Shown one piece after another: positions 42,749 to 50,386 of a stretch of 64,000 nucleotides of DNA. The notes under the pieces were generated by a model, which searched no databases, was not told where the DNA came from, and was given only the letters and a program-made list of their open reading frames with translations. Every line of letters begins with the position of its first letter. The first letter of the stretch is position 1. Source of the DNA: Pseudalkalibacillus hwajinpoensis (GTDB taxonomy: Bacteria > Bacillota > Bacilli > Bacillales > Guptibacillaceae); the NCBI RefSeq assembly GCF_039851965.1, contig NZ_CP156674.1, forward strand, positions 1,674,001 through 1,738,000, in the 5' to 3' direction. The translations under genes and the position numbers were made by a program.

Positions 42749-42911
42749 ATGTACACTCCTCATGGTTGTTTATAAAATTACTCACTAGAAGAACCAGTGA
42801 AATAAAAAAATCGCCCCCCATCGAATAATCGACGAAGGACGATGAAAATAAAAGGCTCGCCTTTTAGAAAAATCGTCATCCAGCATGGCAACTGGTTTTA
42901 GCACACTCTTT
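42749..42911 (-). promoter_or_regulatory. Structured leader with transcription attenuator upstream of the EamA gene
   Basis: On the minus strand a promoter (feature at 42916-42944) is followed by a hairpin CCAG-N8-CTGG (42879-42896), then GACGAT (42872-42877), an AAAAGGC-GA-GCCTTTT hairpin, and ATCGTC (42838-42843), which can pair with GACGAT. The same ATCGTC region is also the 5' arm of a 13-bp hairpin with several G-T pairs (42812-42841) followed by seven Ts, ending about 55 nt before the start codon. This is the layout of a riboswitch or other attenuator. I do not recognise a known aptamer class. Confidence 0.6.
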
Positions 42912-42915
42912 CTAA

Positions 42916-42944
42916 AGAATAATCTCAAAACACTTTACTGTCAA
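42916..42944 (-). promoter_or_regulatory. SigmaA-type promoter of the EamA gene
   Basis: On the minus strand TTGACA (42944-42939), a 17-nt spacer and TATTCT (42921-42916). It predicts a transcript start near 42910 and a leader of about 160 nt. Confidence 0.65.
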
Positions 42945-43018
42945 TGAATCTTTTATCGATCCTTTCCATCACAAAATGCTTATAGCTGGGCCTGGCCCTT
43001 TGGCATTCAAACCGGTTA

Positions 43019-43207
43019 CTAATAAGACTGAAAAATTCCGGTTGTAATTAAATAACCAACCAGGGCCCCGAGCACTATTGTGGTGATGATATAAGAGCTT
43101 TTTGATTTGAAATCAATTGCAACTCCATTATTTGGATCGTAAAACCAACTATACTGAACAAATCCAAGTATCAGAAATAAAATAATCCCGAATGCTAAAT
43201 TTGTCAC
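43019..43207 (-). CDS. Small two-TM membrane protein, unknown
   Basis: A 62-residue protein with two hydrophobic helices (about 4-22 and 38-58) around a loop FYDPNNGVAIDFKSKSS. The start is a GTG with AGGGGGA upstream. I do not recognise the family. It forms a small single-gene unit upstream of the EamA promoter and downstream of the redoxin pair. Confidence 0.65.
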   Translation of the reverse strand: MTNLAFGIILFLILGFVQYSWFYDPNNGVAIDFKSKSSYIITTIVLGALVGYLITTGIFQSY

Positions 43208-43312
43208 AGTATCCCCCCTAACTTGAACCTCTGTCTATGTATTACTTTTAACATAAAATCAATAGAAGTTCCCTAAAACGAACAATTTAGCGAATGATTG
43301 GATTGATACTCT

Positions 43313-43876
43313 TTATTCAATGGATGTTACAAGTTCAATCATTCGCTCTTTGCTCATTGGTCCGACTATTCTTTTCTTAATTATACCATTTTTGTCAATC
43401 AAATAGGTGGTAGGAATTGTAATAGCAGCAAACATTTCTGCCTGTTCCCCTTCCATGTCCATTAACACAGGAAAAGTAATTCCATACTGCCTAACAAAAT
43501 CTTTAACGACCTTCGTAGATGATTCATCAGATGTAATGTTTACAGCGAGAATCTCTGTTTGATACTCGTTAGAGCTTTCACTATAGAATTCCTGCATATG
43601 TGGCATTTCAGCTCTACATGGAGGACACCAGGTTGCCCAAAAGTTAACGAATACGGTCTTACCCTTATAATCTGAAAGCTTCACTTCCATCCCTTCCAAA
43701 GAAGAAAGTGTGAAATTTGGAGCCTTATCCCCCACCTTAATACCCACCTCCACTAACTCAGAGGCTGTAGGTATCGTTTCTTTTTCGGCTTCTGTAGATT
43801 GTGTCATATTAGATGAAAATACACCGTAAGCGAAAAGGCAGATGAGAACAACTAACCCAATTATTGACCGTTTCAA
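43313..43876 (-). CDS. Membrane-anchored thioredoxin-like protein (TlpA/ResA type)
   Basis: A 187-residue extracytoplasmic thiol-disulfide oxidoreductase. One N-terminal helix (about 4-20) anchors the thioredoxin domain, whose active site is WCPPC with Cys84 and Cys87 in VNFWATWCPPCRAEMP; the cis-Pro loop is ITIPTTYLIDKNG. WCPPC is usual in ResA/TlpA-type reductants. The start is a TTG overlapping the upstream stop by 4 nt, so it is coupled with the membrane protein gene before it. The two follow a CstR-like regulator gene with an operator, suggesting a sulfur or redox role rather than cytochrome c maturation. Confidence 0.85.
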   Translation of the reverse strand: MKRSIIGLVVLICLFAYGVFSSNMTQSTEAEKETIPTASELVEVGIKVGDKAPNFTLSSLEGMEVKLSDYKGKTVFVNFWATWCPPCRAEMPHMQEFYSESSNEYQTEILAVNITSDESSTKVVKDFVRQYGITFPVLMDMEGEQAEMFAAITIPTTYLIDKNGIIKKRIVGPMSKERMIELVTSIE

Positions 43877-44511
43877 TATTCACTCCTCCTTGAAACTATA
43901 TGAAGATTCATTAACGCTGCACTTCCGGAAACAATCAGGTAAATCCATTGCCATTCTGAAAGTCCAAGAACCATGGGGTTACCATAGACGTATTCCAGAA
44001 TGATAAAAAGAATACCGCCCCAGACAGCGAAATCAAGAAATCTCCATTCTTTAGATTTCCAAATGAGTAGAAGACCAATAAGAATAGCATGCAAAAGAAC
44101 CACCCAAATCGAGCCACTGTCTAACAACCATGCAAATACTCCTATTGTCGCTGCAGTCATTTCAAGAGCGGCAAATAACAAGAACATCATTACCCGTTGA
44201 TTATTAGTCTTCCAGATTTTCCATACAGCATACCCGGTACTGAACAACAGAGCAATTATGAATCCTGTACTCCCTCCTGTAAAATACAAGAGGGACAATG
44301 GGGATGTTAGAACAAGAGAGAGATTCAATAGAATGAGACTTGCTTTCCAAGAAATGATAAATAAAAGGACAATCTCATAAGCAAGAGAAGATGCCAATGC
44401 CCTCTCACACCACTTTTTCTCGACGAAATAAATTATTAATAAAGTAAGAACTAGGGCGATCCCGATCCATAACCATTGCTCAGGAATCTTAACCTGTCCA
44501 AATCCCAACAT
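43873..44511 (-). CDS. Polytopic membrane protein paired with the TlpA-like protein, unknown
   Basis: A 212-residue protein with about seven hydrophobic helices and few charged residues. I do not recognise the family; the position before a TlpA/ResA-like gene suggests an electron-transfer or thiol-transport partner such as a CcdA-like or DoxX/MauE-like protein, but no diagnostic cysteine pair is seen (one Cys in the second loop, KKWCERALA). AAAGGAGC lies 10 nt before the ATG at 44511; the longer frame to 44535 has no site. A CstR-type operator is 50-65 nt upstream of this start. Confidence 0.7.
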   Translation of the reverse strand: MLGFGQVKIPEQWLWIGIALVLTLLIIYFVEKKWCERALASSLAYEIVLLFIISWKASLILLNLSLVLTSPLSLLYFTGGSTGFIIALLFSTGYAVWKIWKTNNQRVMMFLLFAALEMTAATIGVFAWLLDSGSIWVVLLHAILIGLLLIWKSKEWRFLDFAVWGGILFIILEYVYGNPMVLGLSEWQWIYLIVSGSAALMNLHIVSRRSEY

Positions 44512-44562
44512 GAGTTCGTTGCTCCTTTGCCCCATTTACTAAGACTGAAAGAATTCCTTCTT

Positions 44563-44578
44563 ATACCAATATGGGTAT
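44563..44578. promoter_or_regulatory. Putative CstR/CsoR-family operator
   Basis: ATACC-AATAT-GGGTAT is a near-perfect inverted repeat with the A/T-flanked CCN-NGG core of CsoR/CstR operators. On the minus strand it overlaps a TATAAG hexamer that could be the -10 of the membrane-protein/redoxin operon. It lies between the cstR-like gene and that operon. A similar half site ATACCCATAT is at 45281-45290, of unclear meaning. Confidence 0.6.
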
Positions 44579-44598
44579 TTAAAATAAGAAATAAAAAT

Positions 44599-44859
44599 TT
44601 AACGGCTTTTTACGAGAAGCTCTACGGCTTCTTTAACGACATCCTTCGTTGGCTCACCTTTATCAAGCTGCTCGCGAATGCATTCTTCAAGATTAGATCC
44701 TACAATTAAACCGATTGTACGATCAATTGCAGTTCGACTCGCAGATAATTGAGTGATAACGTCCTTACAATCTTTTTCTTCTTCAAGCATGCGCAGAACA
44801 CCTCTAATTTGACCTTCAACCCTTTTCAACCGGTTCTTCATCTCATTTGTATATTCCAT
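44599..44859 (-). CDS. cstR: CstR-like persulfide-sensing repressor (CsoR/DUF156 family)
   Basis: An 86-residue all-helical repressor. Cys31 (EKDCKDVITQLSA) and Cys60 (SNLEECIRE) match the sensing cysteine pair of Staphylococcus aureus CstR, and Asn56 replaces the histidine that binds copper in CsoR, so copper sensing is unlikely. The C-terminal EAVELLVKSR also matches CstR and B. subtilis YrkD. AAGGGAG is 7 nt before the ATG at 44859. The CstR regulon in S. aureus deals with sulfide and persulfide; here the neighbours are a redoxin and a membrane protein. The symbol is given by motif similarity, not proven orthology. Confidence 0.78.
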   Translation of the reverse strand: MEYTNEMKNRLKRVEGQIRGVLRMLEEEKDCKDVITQLSASRTAIDRTIGLIVGSNLEECIREQLDKGEPTKDVVKEAVELLVKSR

Positions 44860-45014
44860 CATATGACTCCCTTTCACATTTTATAGTATGAGTTATTAAG
44901 AATATTCTGTCGCAATTAAATTAATTTCTTGCTACTTCTCTTCATATATTGTAAAATAAATCATAATTTAAGGATAGGAAAAAGGTTTAGCTAATTATAA
45001 GGAGGCAATGTCTT

Positions 45015-45203
45015 TTGGATTTATCCGAAGATGATAAACGGTTATCTAAAATTTATAGGAAAATAGTTACCTCAAATGAGTACAAAGCAGGTAAAATTCT
45101 TGAGAAATTGGATAACGAAACGAAAGACAAAGTATTTAATCTTATTCGTATGAATAAAGCTGAATACGAACAGCAACTAAATAAACAACAGCTTCATCAA
45201 TAA
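45015..45203 (+). CDS. Small hydrophilic helical protein, unknown
   Basis: A 62-residue highly charged, probably helical protein (YRKIVTSNEYKAGKILEKLDNETKDKVFNLI). The start is a TTG with AAGGAGG upstream and a terminator follows, which supports a real gene. I do not recognise the family. It is divergent from cstR. Confidence 0.6.
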   Translation: MDLSEDDKRLSKIYRKIVTSNEYKAGKILEKLDNETKDKVFNLIRMNKAEYEQQLNKQQLHQ

Positions 45204-45205
45204 TA

Positions 45206-45235
45206 GAAAAGCCGGCTGCTATAGCCGGTTTTCTT
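45206..45235 (+). terminator. Intrinsic terminator
   Basis: AAAGCCGGCT-GCTAT-AGCCGGTTTTCTTT after the small gene ending at 45203. Confidence 0.75.
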
Positions 45236-45293
45236 TATTCTCTAACACACTATAAGTAAATTTTATAGGCACGTTTTATAATACCCATATAAT

Positions 45294-45323
45294 AAAACCA
45301 GGACGATGGTGTCCTGGTTTTAT
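45294..45323. terminator. Intrinsic terminator of pgcA
   Basis: AAAACCAGGAC-GATGGT-GTCCTGGTTTTAT; the minus-strand side serves pgcA. Confidence 0.8.
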
Positions 45324-45328
45324 TTATG

Positions 45329-47068
45329 CTACCCTAATCGCTCCTGAACTTTACTCATGACAGAGGTTCTGAGTTCAGCAAGCTTGGATTGGCTGTTTAC
45401 AAGGTTGTCGCTATTAACTCCGAAATAGAATTTCACTTTTGGCTCTGTTCCGGATGGACGGAGACAGAACCATGAGCCGTCTTCTAGCTTGTATTTTAGA
45501 ACGTTGGATTTTGGAAGATCGATTGTCTCGCTCTTTTCTTTGTTCAGGTATGTTCTCGTACTTGTTTGATAGTCCTCAACACTGTGGACGGTTAATCCAG
45601 CAGCATCCGTTGGTGGCTGTTCTCGGAATTGAGCGAGCAGGGAGACAATTTTCTCAGCGCCTTCTTTTCCTTTTAACGTTAATGATTCAAGACCTTCCTG
45701 ATAGTAGCCGTACTGCTCGAATACTTCAAGTAACCCCTCATATAGGGTCATCCCTTTGGATTTATAGAAAGCAGCTACCTCAGCTGCTACAAGGCATGCT
45801 TGGACCGCGTCTTTATCCCGTACAAAATCACCTACAAGATAACCATAACTTTCTTCATAGCCAAACAAGAAGGTGTGTTTACCCGTCGTTTCAAATTCTT
45901 TGATTTTTTCACCAATGAATTTAAATCCAGTTAGCGTATCATAAGATGTAAGACCATTGTCTTCAGCAATCTTGCGTCCAATTTCAGACGTTACAATCGT
46001 CTTAAGAACAGCGCCGTTTTCCGGGAGAACGCCATTTTCTTTCTTCTGAGTAATAATGTAGTTCAACAGAAGGGCACCGGTCTGGTTTCCTGTCAGAACC
46101 ACATACTTGCCCTCTTTATTTTTAACCGCTACTCCAACGCGGTCTGCGTCTGGATCTGTCGCTAGTAGAATATCCGCATCCTCTTTTTCACCGTACTGAA
46201 TCGCAAGCTCAAATGCTGCATGTTCCTCCGGATTTGGTGATGATACAGTGGAGAAGTTTGGATCAGGAAGTTCCTGTTCTTCTACAATAGTTACATGCTT
46301 GAAACCATACGCTTTAAGACCTTCACGCACTGGGAGATTGGCCGTTCCGTGCAGCGGTGTGAATACAATCTTCAGCTGATCGCCCATCTCGTCAAGAAGC
46401 GTTGGATTGACGCGAAGTGTTTTCAACTGTTTTACGTATTGCGCATCAATCTCTGCACCGATCATCTGAATAAGACCTTTTTCTTTCAACTCCTGTTCAG
46501 AAGATACGGGTACTTCCAATTCATTGGCTACACCATCGACATATGAAATTACTTCAGCTGCCGCTTTAGGAGGTAGCTGCCCACCATCTTCTCCGTATAC
46601 TTTGTATCCATTATATTCAGGAGGATTATGACTGGCAGTAATAACGATTCCAGCGCAGGCTTTCAACTTTCTTACAGCGAAAGAAAGCTCTGGAGTTGGG
46701 CGTAGCTCTTCAAATACATACGTTTGGATGCCATGGGTAGCTAACGTCTTTGCGGCTTCCATTGCGAACTCAGGGGACTTGTGACGTGAATCGTACGCAA
46801 TAGCAACCCCAAGTTTCTTCGACTCTTCACCTTGTGCGTCTATGTATTGAGCAAGCCCTTCAGATGCTTTTCGAATCGTGTAGATATTCATTCGGTTTGT
46901 ACCGGGGCCAATTTCACCACGCATGCCCCCCGTCCCAAACTCAAGATTCTTATAAAAAGCATCCTCTATTGTTTTTTCCTGTCCTTTTAATGCTTCAAGA
47001 TCTCGTTTTAATTCCTCATCTAAATTAGTTGCTGTTGTCCATCGTGTGTATTCGTTTTTCCAGTCCAT
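45329..47068 (-). CDS. pgcA: Alpha-phosphoglucomutase / phosphomannomutase family
   Basis: A 579-residue enzyme that interconverts glucose-6-phosphate and glucose-1-phosphate, needed for UDP-glucose, glycolipid anchors and wall teichoic acid glucosylation. The phosphoserine loop is TASHNPPEYNGYK with Ser146; the metal loop is TDPDADRVGV; the sugar-binding loop is GYEESYGYL, and the phosphate-binding loop RPSGTEPKVKFY is near the end. Length matches B. subtilis PgcA (YhxB, about 581 aa). AGGAGG precedes the ATG. Monocistronic by its surroundings. Confidence 0.94.
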   Translation of the reverse strand: MDWKNEYTRWTTATNLDEELKRDLEALKGQEKTIEDAFYKNLEFGTGGMRGEIGPGTNRMNIYTIRKASEGLAQYIDAQGEESKKLGVAIAYDSRHKSPEFAMEAAKTLATHGIQTYVFEELRPTPELSFAVRKLKACAGIVITASHNPPEYNGYKVYGEDGGQLPPKAAAEVISYVDGVANELEVPVSSEQELKEKGLIQMIGAEIDAQYVKQLKTLRVNPTLLDEMGDQLKIVFTPLHGTANLPVREGLKAYGFKHVTIVEEQELPDPNFSTVSSPNPEEHAAFELAIQYGEKEDADILLATDPDADRVGVAVKNKEGKYVVLTGNQTGALLLNYIITQKKENGVLPENGAVLKTIVTSEIGRKIAEDNGLTSYDTLTGFKFIGEKIKEFETTGKHTFLFGYEESYGYLVGDFVRDKDAVQACLVAAEVAAFYKSKGMTLYEGLLEVFEQYGYYQEGLESLTLKGKEGAEKIVSLLAQFREQPPTDAAGLTVHSVEDYQTSTRTYLNKEKSETIDLPKSNVLKYKLEDGSWFCLRPSGTEPKVKFYFGVNSDNLVNSQSKLAELRTSVMSKVQERLG

Positions 47069-47236
47069 TTTGGCCTCCTGTTATGTATAGTTCTTTAGTT
47101 GTATAGTTTCGAGACTCAGTTTAAGAATCCTGCCATTGCTCAAGATTTTATCCTCTATTCTCTACTCCCCCATTTATCATAATATGGATTGAAAAATATG
47201 CCAATGACGTTTTGGAAAAGTCATCTATTACAAAAT

Positions 47237-47268
47237 AAAAAAGCAAGCCAGAAAACAGCTTACTTTTT
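47237..47268 (-). terminator. Intrinsic terminator of yhcX
   Basis: Minus strand AAGTAAGC-loop-GCTTGCTTTTTTA (one G-T pair), overlapping the stop codon. Confidence 0.65.
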
Positions 47269-48795
47269 GTAGTGAATTTCATATAAATCTTTTCTTCGAT
47301 CACGTAACTGACGTACGGTACCGGACTGACGTTGTCTTCTGAGTATTTCAAGGTCAACATCCCCAACAACGACGGTCTCAATGTTTGGATGACACTCCCC
47401 GGCAATGCCGTCTCTAGAAAATGCGAAATCAGATGGCGTAAAAATTCCGGATTGAGCATATTGAACATCCATGTTCTCAACCTGAGATAAGTTACCGATC
47501 GTACCAGCTATAACCGTATAAATCTGATTTTCGACTGCTCGTGCCTGAGCACAATAACGTACGCGCAAGTAACCCTGACGATCGTCTGTACAAAAAGGCG
47601 TGAAGAGGATGTTGGCCCCTTTATCAGTTGCGATACGCCCAAGTTCCGGGAATTCAATATCATAGCAGATTTGAATGGCAATCTTTCCACAGTCCGTATC
47701 GAAAACTTCAATCCCATCGGATCCGTGGATTCCCCACCAGCGACGTTCGTTTGGTGTGACGTGAATTTTATATTGCTTTTCAATCGTTCCATCTCTTCTA
47801 AATAAGTACGCAATGTTATAGATCTTTTCATCCTCTAAAACAAAGTGAGATCCTCCAATGATATTCACATTGTATTTAACCGCAAGATCTGTGAAAAGCT
47901 CGATATAAGGCTCAGTGTATTCCGTCAAACGCCGAACCGCTTTACTAGGGATTTTCTCATCCATAAATGACATTAGCTGGGTAGTGAAAATTTCCGGAAA
48001 AACAGCGAAGTCAGACCCAAAATCAGCCGCTACGTCTACGTAATACTCCACCTGGTTCGCGAATTCTTCAAATGAAGAGATCTTCTTCATCGCGTACTGA
48101 ATCGCACAAATTCGGACAGGGAATGAAGAACGAAAATGTCGTCTTGTTTTTGCTTTATACTCAACGTTATTCCATTCCATTAATGTAGCAAATTGTTTCG
48201 ATGCTTTATCATCCGGTAAATAATTCGGATTAATCCTCATTACATTAAACCCGTTCATCAATTGGAACGTTAAGACGGGATCATAGATGTTCTGGAATTT
48301 CACTTCTTCTACGTATTCCGACGCTTTCATTTCATTCGAATGTTTATGATAATTCGGAATGCGTCCGCCGATAATGATACTTTTCACGTTCAACTCACGT
48401 GCTAGATCTTTACGCTCATCATACAGACGCTTTCCGATTTTCATCCTTCGATACTCAGGGTGCACCATTACTTCAATGCCATATAAGTTATATCCATCTG
48501 GATTATGATTCGTAATATATCCCTCATCCGTAATATCATCCCATGTATGCTGATCATCATACTCATCAAAGTTCACCATGAGACTAGAACATGAGCCAAT
48601 GATTTCTCCCTCAAGCTCTACACAAAACTGACCTTCCGGAAATATAGCAAGGTGGCTTTCCAGGTGCTCACGTTTCCAGGGTTCCATGCCTGGGAAACAC
48701 TTCTTCTGTAAAGCAAGGATTTCATCAATATCTCCATGCCGAATCGGCCTAATTTCAATCTTTTTCTCAAACTTTGATACATCTAATTCTGACAT
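47260..48795 (-). CDS. yhcX: Bifunctional GNAT acetyltransferase / carbon-nitrogen hydrolase (YhcX)
   Basis: A 511-residue fusion protein (B. subtilis YhcX about 513 aa). Residues about 12-210 form a GNAT acetyltransferase domain (YGIEVMVHPEYRRMKIGKRLY is the acetyl-CoA loop). Residues about 225-500 form a nitrilase-superfamily hydrolase with Glu in VFPEIFT, Lys in YKIHVTPNER and Cys in IQICYDIEFPE. The hydrolase should act on an amide or nitrile; a role in indole-acetic-acid metabolism has been suggested for YhcX-like proteins, but the substrate is not clear from sequence. GGAGGG precedes the ATG. Confidence 0.93.
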   Translation of the reverse strand: MSELDVSKFEKKIEIRPIRHGDIDEILALQKKCFPGMEPWKREHLESHLAIFPEGQFCVELEGEIIGSCSSLMVNFDEYDDQHTWDDITDEGYITNHNPDGYNLYGIEVMVHPEYRRMKIGKRLYDERKDLARELNVKSIIIGGRIPNYHKHSNEMKASEYVEEVKFQNIYDPVLTFQLMNGFNVMRINPNYLPDDKASKQFATLMEWNNVEYKAKTRRHFRSSFPVRICAIQYAMKKISSFEEFANQVEYYVDVAADFGSDFAVFPEIFTTQLMSFMDEKIPSKAVRRLTEYTEPYIELFTDLAVKYNVNIIGGSHFVLEDEKIYNIAYLFRRDGTIEKQYKIHVTPNERRWWGIHGSDGIEVFDTDCGKIAIQICYDIEFPELGRIATDKGANILFTPFCTDDRQGYLRVRYCAQARAVENQIYTVIAGTIGNLSQVENMDVQYAQSGIFTPSDFAFSRDGIAGECHPNIETVVVGDVDLEILRRQRQSGTVRQLRDRRKDLYEIHYKK

Positions 48796-48873
48796 TTGCT
48801 TTTCCCTCCGCCTCTATCTTACTATGTACCCTATTTGTTCGACGTTCTATCCTGATTTTATCATATGAAATTT

Positions 48874-48908
48874 CAAAAAAAGAAGAGGCTGACATGCGTC
48901 AGCCTCTC
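48874..48908 (-). terminator. Intrinsic terminator of yhcV
   Basis: Minus strand GAGGCTGAC-GCAT-GTCAGCCTC followed by TTCTTTTTTT. Confidence 0.85.
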
Positions 48909-48913
48909 TGTCT

Positions 48914-49345
48914 TTACGCTCGATTCGTTTCGTTCTGAGAAATGCTGGATAGCGCAGGCCCGGCTTCTTGCTGATCAGGAGTTTTTGTAGCAAAGTCACC
49001 AAGCGATACCATTCCGACAACCTGATTGTTCTCAACAACAGGGAGACGTCGGATCTGGTTCTGAGCCATTAGGGCCGCTGCTTCTTCTGCACTCATGTTT
49101 GCGGTAGCTGAGACAATGTGATCAGACATACACTGGCTCACCTGAGAATTCGCTCCTCCACCAGTAGCAGTTGCACGTGTTGTAATGTCTCTGTCAGTGA
49201 TGATGCCACAGAGTTGTCCATTACTTATTACTGGTAATGAACCAACATTATGCTGATTCATTAACGCTGCTGCTTCCTGAATGGATTGTTCTGGAGTAAC
49301 AGAAATAATATTCTTTGACATGAGATTTTGCAGATTGTTTTGCAC
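48914..49345 (-). CDS. yhcV: CBS domain-containing protein YhcV
   Basis: A 143-residue protein consisting of two CBS domains: first with IQEAAALMNQHNVGSLPVI...GIITDRDITTR, second with AEEAAALMAQNQIRRLPVVENNQVVGMVSLGDFA. CBS pairs bind adenosine nucleotides and sense energy state. B. subtilis YhcV has the same length. The GTG at 49345 is 7 nt after GGGAGG; an ATG at 49351 is only 2 nt after it, so GTG is preferred. The ligand and partner are unknown. It follows a minus-strand gene for a secreted metallo-beta-lactamase protein, from which it is separated by 84 nt. Confidence 0.88.
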   Translation of the reverse strand: MQNNLQNLMSKNIISVTPEQSIQEAAALMNQHNVGSLPVISNGQLCGIITDRDITTRATATGGGANSQVSQCMSDHIVSATANMSAEEAAALMAQNQIRRLPVVENNQVVGMVSLGDFATKTPDQQEAGPALSSISQNETNRA

Positions 49346-49429
49346 AAACATTCCTCCCGAGGTTTTTGATTGTGAAGACTTGAAAGACCTTTGCCTTTCA
49401 TCATCTAGTGTAGACTTGCTCAGCACAAA

Positions 49430-50299
49430 TTATTTTTCCTTTTTTTGTGGGTGTATTTTATTTTCTTCAAGAAAAACAATCTGTTTCCCATCGCTTTTTG
49501 CAACAACTGTACCATCTTGATCTGTTCGAAGAATGGAAATGTTTAGCCCTTTTAATCGTTGGAGCACAAGCCCATCCGGGAAGTGATAACGATTGTTTCT
49601 GCCTACGGAAATAACGGCGGTTTCTGGATCAACTGCTTTTAGAAACGCATCCGTCGTTGCTGAATTAGCTCCATGATGCCCAATTTTCAATACATCTGAC
49701 TTCATTTTCTTTTCTTTCAAACCTGCCAGCAACTGCTTTTCAATTTCAATACCTGCATCACCCATAAGCAAAAACGTATTTTCTTCATGACGAATTTGTA
49801 GGACAGCGCTGTAATCATTAAAATCCTCATATTCGGCATGCTTTGTAGGTGATAAAATTTTCACAGACATTTGCTGACCTAGCTTCAGTTTCTTGCCTTT
49901 TTGCGCTGTCATTATGCTAATCCCTTTCTTTTTTATCACTTTCATTAGGGCCTTATAATGACCTGTTGGATAAGAAACATCAGGCATGACGACTTTTTCA
50001 ACTTCAAATTTTTTCAGTACGGTGTCCATTCCACCAATGTGGTCGTGGTGAGGATGGGTAGCAACTACATAATCAAGTTGATGAATACCAAGTTTTTTTA
50101 AATAAGTGGATACAGCCCCACCATCACCATTATCCCCCGCATCAATTAACATCGTTTTCCCTTCATGAGTGACAAGGATGCTATCCGCCTGTCCAACATC
50201 AATAAAATGGATCTCAGCTTCATTTGCTTGAGCTGTCACATCATAGGGCATGTGTAATAATATAATGAGGGAGGAAAAAAGAATTGCAGCATATCTCAT
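49430..50299 (-). CDS. Secreted metallo-beta-lactamase-fold protein (ComEC C-terminal-like)
   Basis: A 289-residue protein with a signal peptide (MRYAAILFSSLIILLHM...VTA) followed by a metallo-beta-lactamase domain: IHFIDVGQADSILV, LIDAGD, and THPHHDHIGG with the HxHxDH metal motif, then GDAGIE and KIGHHGA. It is related to the C-terminal hydrolase domain of ComEC, here free-standing and exported. A nuclease or phosphodiesterase role is plausible; no membrane channel is attached. GGAGG precedes the ATG at 50299. No DNA-uptake genes are nearby. Confidence 0.85.
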   Translation of the reverse strand: MRYAAILFSSLIILLHMPYDVTAQANEAEIHFIDVGQADSILVTHEGKTMLIDAGDNGDGGAVSTYLKKLGIHQLDYVVATHPHHDHIGGMDTVLKKFEVEKVVMPDVSYPTGHYKALMKVIKKKGISIMTAQKGKKLKLGQQMSVKILSPTKHAEYEDFNDYSAVLQIRHEENTFLLMGDAGIEIEKQLLAGLKEKKMKSDVLKIGHHGANSATTDAFLKAVDPETAVISVGRNNRYHFPDGLVLQRLKGLNISILRTDQDGTVVAKSDGKQIVFLEENKIHPQKKEK

Positions 50300-50357
50300 A
50301 TTAAATCCTCCAGAGCTTTTCTTGTTTCTAGTATGCGCGTTTCTTTCATACATAAAA

Positions 50358-50386
50358 GAAAAAAGCTTTCCCAATTGGGAAAGCTT
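50358..50386 (-). terminator. Intrinsic terminator of yhbH
   Basis: AAGCTTTCCC-AATT-GGGAAAGCTT followed on the minus strand by TTTTTTC; the hairpin includes the yhbH stop. Confidence 0.85.

Noticed and set aside
45281..45290. Second CstR operator upstream of the pgcA terminator
   Set aside because: Only half of the inverted repeat is present and no promoter for a relevant gene lies there.
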